Assembly: GCF_030463565.1 (NCBI RefSeq)
Contig: NC_134656.1
Coordinates: forward strand, 1,617,001 to 1,681,000
Direction: 5' to 3'
Length of the DNA: 64,000 nt
Source: Pelecanus crispus
Lineage: Eukaryota > Chordata > Aves > Pelecaniformes > Pelecanidae
Shown here: in pieces, positions 58,955-64,000 of the stretch
Layout: every line of letters starts with the position of its first letter
How positions within the stretch are numbered: the first letter of the stretch is position 1
Notes under the pieces: generated by a model
What the model was told of the DNA's origin: nothing
Seen by the model: only the letters and a program-made list of their open reading frames with translations
Database searches by the model: none
Program-made: the position numbers and the translations under genes

Positions 58955-61610
58955 CTGAAAAATACGAAATAGCAATGAGAAGAGAGTCTAATGGCAATGG
59001 CAGGTCTTTTTCATGGAGAAAGGAAGCAAGTAGACACAAGGAAACCCATTTGCAGCTACCAGACCCTACGGAGGCTTTTCCAGGCTGCCATAGCTTGCCA
59101 AAAGGTCCCCAAGGAGCATCTGTTCTGGAGCAGCCTAAATTAGCTGGCAGTGTAGCAACTGTCATGGGAAGACACACAGTAAGAATTTACCACATCTGGA
59201 GGCAGAATCTTCTGTGCAGGATTTTCCCTCCAAAGGAGCCGAAACGCTGCAGCCCGTGCAGTTAACCACGTCGGGACAGCTGCCCAGACCCTTTCTCCAT
59301 TCCACTTCCAGACTCAGAGGCAAAATGATGCCCATCAACACCTGGAAACATTGCTCAACCCCTGGCAAGCTCCTGCTGCTTCACAATTCAGCATTTCTGA
59401 CCTCAGGGTGAAGAGGCAAGATGCAGCCAGCTATGTGGAGGACAAAAGGGCATTGGAGTGAAGAAACAGTTCGGGGGTGCTGCTAAGTGCCGTAACCCGA
59501 CTTCCCGAGGTACCTCCTTCCCTGCGGAAGCAGATAAGGGAGGACGTACGTGGATTCTGTCACTGCCTCAGCCCACGCAGGCAGAGGTTGATACTGGTCT
59601 GCAGTCACAGTAAATGCTGTCCCCTGCAAAGGACAGGGAAATACACCATCCCCTCGAGCTCCGCTGCCGCGAGCCCTCCAGTTTGCCCAGCATTCCCGTG
59701 CCTGGAGGACACACCGCAGCAGCCTCGGTGCTCACAAGTGCACCGGGCGCTGCCCTCATGGCAGCAGCACCCACAGCTTGCAGTGGGTCTTTCTGGGGCA
59801 ATCTTCACCCGTATTTTTGGAGTTTAGCACATTTCAGACAGCAAACTGTTAGCACACACTTGACAAAGAAGCTCAGAATAGAAGGACTTGAAGACAGAGA
59901 GGTGTTCTGTCAGGCTGTCAGGTTCTCTATCACGTCAGTGTAACCCTCACAGCATCACTGCTACGTCGCAGGTCAGCAGCTGACGGCTCCGCGGTGGGTG
60001 CTGCTGTCTCATGGATGCTGCGAGGCTCTGCCCTGGCCTGGCTGCTCAGGGGACACCCAGGCACAGAGGGACAGGGTCTTCATGGCTGCGTGTCCTGCCA
60101 AACCTGCCCTGAGCCTCCTCGTGCCATCCTTCCTCCTGCCTCCACCACAGGGCACAGGCATTCTGGTGTCCAGCCTTGCTCTGCCTCGGGATTTCCCACA
60201 TGTCCTCGGGCTTCTTGGTTTGTCCCTTCCTTACTGAGCTCCTGGTTCGACCTCCAGCCGGAGGTGAATCTGCAACCTGGCTGCCAGTGCCACCTTCACA
60301 GCAAGACGCTCCACTGGGCCAGGAAAGGGAAATCCCCAAAACTTTGTGATACAAAAAGGCATTAACAGCAGAACAATTTGGAAAAAAAAAAAAAAAAAAT
60401 CAACCTGTGTACCATACGCCCTCAGGAACACCTTTCAGATCGTCTCCTCTGCCTTCCTGCAGCTACTCAGGTGGGAAAACAGTGGTTTCATACGCCTGCT
60501 TCATACTTGCACTTATTTTGCCTCCTAGGTACAGAACTTGGTCCTAATTAACTCCCCCCTTTTGCTGACCGACAGTCCCTGGAGCTCAGATCTTTATTGA
60601 ACATTTTCCAGTTTGCTCCATGTTCTGATTTTGAGACCCTGCCCCGTCCTGCTGTTAAATGTAAGCCAGGTAGGAACAGCTGACATCAGCAGTGCCAGCC
60701 ACAGCGCAGGACATCTTTGGTTTTGTTCTTCATGAAAAAAGACTTTGGAAAGCCTCTGGGAAGCCTCTGAGAGTGCCGTATCGCGCCAGCAGTCGCGGCA
60801 TACAGCAGTAAGCTAACGCATCTCATAATGAGCTGTCCGGAGCCCAGAGGAGGGTCCCCTGGACCAAATGAGAGACATTACCATTTAACGAACCACGCAT
60901 CGAGGTCATTGCTCTACCATTATGTCTGGTCCCGGGTGAAACCAAGACATTAAGCACATGTGCCACATCCCTGACCCACTCGTTTAATCGTCTCCTAGCG
61001 CTTGGCACAGAGCACAGTGCTCTGTATTTCATTACTTCCACACCGGTGGGTCTCCCCAGTACCGGTTTCACCGTGCTCTGTAGATGCGCATGCTGCAGTC
61101 CCTGCCTTTCAGGAGGTCTGTCCTAGGGATTTCGCAGCTGCCTCCATCCCATCGGGATCTTCCCTGTCCCGCTTTCCCTTCTGCAGAGCAAACCGACCGT
61201 CCCCCTCCGTCAATTAAAATGAAAAGGAGCGAGAGGACAAAAGGACACCGCTCTGCTGAGCTGTGGCAGCGCTTTAATGAGCTGTGGCAATGTTTCGCGT
61301 CCTTCTCCCGGCGCCGCGGCCTGCAGCTGCACCCCGGCGCCAGCCACCCGATGCAATTAGCAGCGTGCGGGCACCCGGGCCGGGGGAGTGGGGCTGGGGG
61401 CCACCGGCCCTGCAGACCAGCGGGGAAAGAGCCCAAAGGGCCCCGGCCGGGCAGCCCTCGCTGCTGGGCAAAGCCGCTGCCACCTCCCCGCTGCTGGCCG
61501 GGGGGGACGGGGAGAGCAGTGGGAGCGGCAGCAGTGGACCAAGACCCCCAGCTGGCACTGGGGAGGGTCCGCTCGGCCCCGGGACGCCCGGGACCCCTGG
61601 GACCTTAGCC
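58955..61610 (-). other. STMN3 first intron or upstream region
   Basis: No exon with the expected short coding start was found on the minus strand. An 18-A run lies at 60381-60398. The minus-strand frame at 60823-61071 has no recognisable domain. CpG density rises from about 61.26 kb. Confidence 0.5.
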
Positions 61611-61614
61611 CAGG

Positions 61615-62770
61615 AGGTGTCTGTTCAGTGCTACCGGGACCACCGGGACCGCCGGGACTGCCAGGACCCCCGCCCGGGAGCTGCCCGTTCAGCACCTCCG
61701 GGACCCCCGCCCGGGAGCTGCCCGTTCAGCATCCCGGGACCCGTGGGACGCCCGGGACCCCCGCCCGGGAGCTGCCTGTTCAGCACCCTGGGACCCCCAG
61801 CACCCTCAGGACCCCTGCCCGGGAGCTGCCCGTTCAGCAGCCCGGGACCCCTGGGACCCCCGGGACACCCACCTGGAAGCTGCCTGTTCAGCACCCCCGG
61901 GACCCCTGGGACTCCCGGGACCCCCGCCCGGGAGCTGCCTGTTCAGCACCCGGGACCCCCGGCACCCCTGGGACCCCCGCCCGGGAGCTGCCCGTTCAGC
62001 GCCCCTGGCACCCCCGGCACACCCGCCCGGGAGCTGTCCGTTCAGCACCCCGGGACCCCTGGGACCCCCGGGACACCCACCTGGAAGCTGCCTGTTCAGC
62101 ACCCCGGGACCCCTGGCACCCCCAGGACCCCAGCCCGGGAGCTGTCCGTTCAGCATCCCCGGGACCACCGGGACCCCAGCCCGGGAGCTGTCCGTTCAGC
62201 ATCCCCGGGACCCCCGGGACCCCAGCCTGGGAGCTGTCTGTTCAGCATCCCCGGGACCCCTGGGACCCCAGACCGGGAGCTGCCCATTCAGCACCCCTGG
62301 GACCCCCGGGACCCCCACCCGGGAGCTACCCGTTCAGCACCCCGGGACCCCTGGGACCCCCACCCGGGAGCTGCCCATTCAGCACCCCCAGGACCCCCAG
62401 GACCCCCGCCCGAGAGCTGCCCGTTCAGCACCCCCGGGACCCCCAGGACCCCCGCCCGAGAGCTGCCCGTTCAGCACCCCCAGGACCCCCAGGACCCCCG
62501 CCCGAGAGCTGCCCGTTCAGCACCCCCGGGACCCCCAGGACCCCTGGGACCCCCGCCCAAGAGCTGCCCGTTCAGCACCCCCGGGACCTCCACCCGAGAG
62601 CTGCCCGTTCAGCACCCCTGGGACCCCCGTCCAGGATCTGCCCGTTCAGCACCCCCGGGACCCCCAACACCCCTGGGACCCCCATCCGAGAGCTGCCTGT
62701 TCAGCACCCCCGGGACCCCTGGGACGCCCGGGCCCCCCGCCCAGGACCTGCCCGTTCAGCACCGGTCCTG
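61615..62770. repeat. GC-rich minisatellite with TTCAGCACC-containing units, upstream or intron 1 of STMN3
   Basis: About 24 units of roughly 40-55 bp, each built from GGGACCCCCGGGACCCC, then CGCCCGGGAGCTGCC and GTTCAGCACCCC. About 17 units keep TTCAGCACC exactly; the others have TTCAGCATC, TTCAGCAGC or TTCAGCGCC. No stops in several frames, which yields spurious proteins over 500 residues. Confidence 0.93.
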
Positions 62771-63840
62771 GGGAGCCCCCAGGCAGCACCAAGGCCCGGG
62801 GGCTTCCGCATGAAGAGGCGGAAGGACCGACCCCTAAAGAAATCACTCCGGATCCACATCCTGAGAAATAAATGGACCCCTGACACCCCCCCACCGCCTC
62901 TGCTCCGGAGCCAGCGGTTACACCCGTGGGACACGGAGGCATCCACAGTGACGCCCTCGTCCTCCCGCGTTTTTGATCCGGCACGTCCAGTGACAAACAA
63001 CAGGCGGTACCTGTGCCCAGCGCACTGCTAATAGGCTAAAATAAGAAAAGGCATCCCGTGAGGAGAGGCAGATCCTGTGATTCAGTAAATAAAAGTAAGG
63101 AACGTAACCTCTGGGTCACTAGTCAGGACGCTGCGTCAACGGAGATCAAACCCGAGATCTCCTGAAGCAGGACTATGCCTCAATCACAGCCGCATCAGAA
63201 AGGGCGCGCTTAAAACTCGCAGGGGTAAGAGATCCGCATTGCAAACCTTAGCACTAAAATTGGCTTCAGAAGTATCAGCGCTCAACACATATAATGGTTC
63301 GAGGACATATTTATGCCAGTGGACAAAATCCTTGGCCCAAGGTAAGACAGCTGGCTGGCCAGAATAGGACATGGCCAACAAGTCCCTTCCAGGAAAGACT
63401 GTGTGTCTTCCAGTGCACAAATTTCCACATTTTAAGAACAATTAGACAGGAAATGCTGAACTTCTTATTTAAGCACCTATTTGCATTTTTTACAAGGAAA
63501 AATAAATAGGAAAAGTAAATTCAGCTTACACAGAAGAAATATGGTATACGTGTATAAATTAGTGAGGAGATCTGACTCGGCTCCTAAGGGACTTTATACC
63601 AAAGCATCACTTCAGTCTCAGAGGTGCAACAAGAGCTTTGTCTCACCGACGGGTAGAAGATTAGGACAGGCTGCTCACTCAAGTATGGAGTACCGATACT
63701 TTACGTTTCTTTTTAGGCAAACACTGCAATAGAAGGCTCAGATAGCGAGTTCGTTCACTCTGGTATGGTCTTCATCACTTAGTCATAATGCTTCACCGCT
63801 TTCCTACTTGGATAATGCCCTTAATAACATGCTTTAACTT
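62771..63840. other. No recognised gene
   Basis: About 1.1 kb of mixed composition. The minus-strand frame at 63184-63441 (85 codons) and the plus-strand frame at 63481-63732 have no recognisable domain or splice context. Confidence 0.5.
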
Positions 63841-63945
63841 TTGGTCAGCCTTGAATCGTTCAGGCAGTTGGACTTGATGATCATTGTAGGTCCCTTCCAG
63901 CTGAAATATTCTGTTCTGTTCTGTTCTATTCTACTCTATTCTATA
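63841..63945 (+). mobile_element. CR1-type retrotransposon 3' end
   Basis: Plus-sense CR1-like 3' end: GGACTTGATGATCATTGTAG, then GTCCCTTCCAGCTGAAATATTCTG and a degenerate TTCTG/TTCTA tail. A different, older-looking CR1 subfamily from the ones inside GMEB2. Confidence 0.8.
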
Positions 63946-64000
63946 TTAGAATTGGGGTGAAACATTACAAATAACTGAGTTTTGTAAACTAAGAAGTGAA

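Noticed and set aside
60823-61071. Minus-strand 82-codon frame upstream of STMN3
   Set aside because: No recognised domain, no splice link to STMN3 exon 2, and it does not contain the expected short stathmin-3 start.
61284-63031. Plus-strand 509- and 547-codon Pro/Gly-rich frames resembling collagen-like repeats
   Set aside because: Minisatellite translation. The two frames overlap each other in different phases over the same units and neither shows Gly-X-Y spacing or splice context.
63184-63441. Minus-strand 85-codon frame considered as a retroviral or other gene fragment
   Set aside because: No motif or flanking LTR is visible, so no family can be named.
1-64000. tRNA, rRNA, microRNA, CRISPR, operon or prophage-like system
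   Set aside because: Looked for characteristic sequences and found none; the window is intron-containing vertebrate DNA, where bacterial systems are not expected.

Overview
This window looks like a gene-dense, GC-rich segment of a bird genome. It carries several copies of the CR1 non-LTR retrotransposon, with the reptile/bird-type 3' end that repeats ATTCTATG. It also has spliced vertebrate genes, CpG-island-like promoters and many GC-rich minisatellites. The species cannot be fixed from sequence alone. Three multi-exon genes are recognisable and all lie on the minus strand: HELZ2, GMEB2 and STMN3. From memory, this is the order and orientation found on human 20q13.33, where RTEL1 follows STMN3, so the window is probably the avian counterpart of that block (chromosome 20 in chicken).

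Layout. Positions 1-10195 hold the N-terminal and middle part of HELZ2 (zinc fingers, first helicase domain, RNB nuclease-like domain); its 3' part lies beyond the left edge. An exact interferon-stimulated response element (ISRE) consensus lies 0.6 kb upstream of its start codon. About 10.3-22.7 kb is GC-rich sequence in which I see no convincing gene. About 22.75-45.05 kb is GMEB2, with nine coding exons plus one 5' UTR exon. Its predicted 532-residue product joins cleanly across every splice site. Its introns contain four CR1 fragments and several minisatellites. Its CpG-island promoter (about 45.05-45.33 kb, NRF1 site plus GC boxes) lies between two long minisatellites of opposite base skew. 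About 46.6-55.7 kb has no recognisable protein gene. About 55.73-58.95 kb holds STMN3 exons 2-5; exon 1, predicted to carry only about six codons, was not found. Most of 58.96-64 kb is upstream or first-intron sequence of STMN3, including a minisatellite at 61.6-62.77 kb whose units carry the half-site TTCAGCACC.

The three genes are not a pathway. HELZ2 is an interferon-inducible helicase/nuclease-type coactivator. GMEB2 is a SAND-domain DNA-binding transcription factor. STMN3 is a neuronal microtubule-destabilising phosphoprotein. They are linked by conserved synteny. Nearly all other long open frames here come from GC-rich repeats without stop codons, or are antisense shadows of real exons. 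I found no RNA gene, CRISPR array or operon, and no convincing unknown multi-gene system. The best unusual signals are the repeat architecture around promoters and exons, a GC-AG intron in STMN3, a HELZ2 connecting exon I could not find, and an inverted CR1 pair in a GMEB2 intron.
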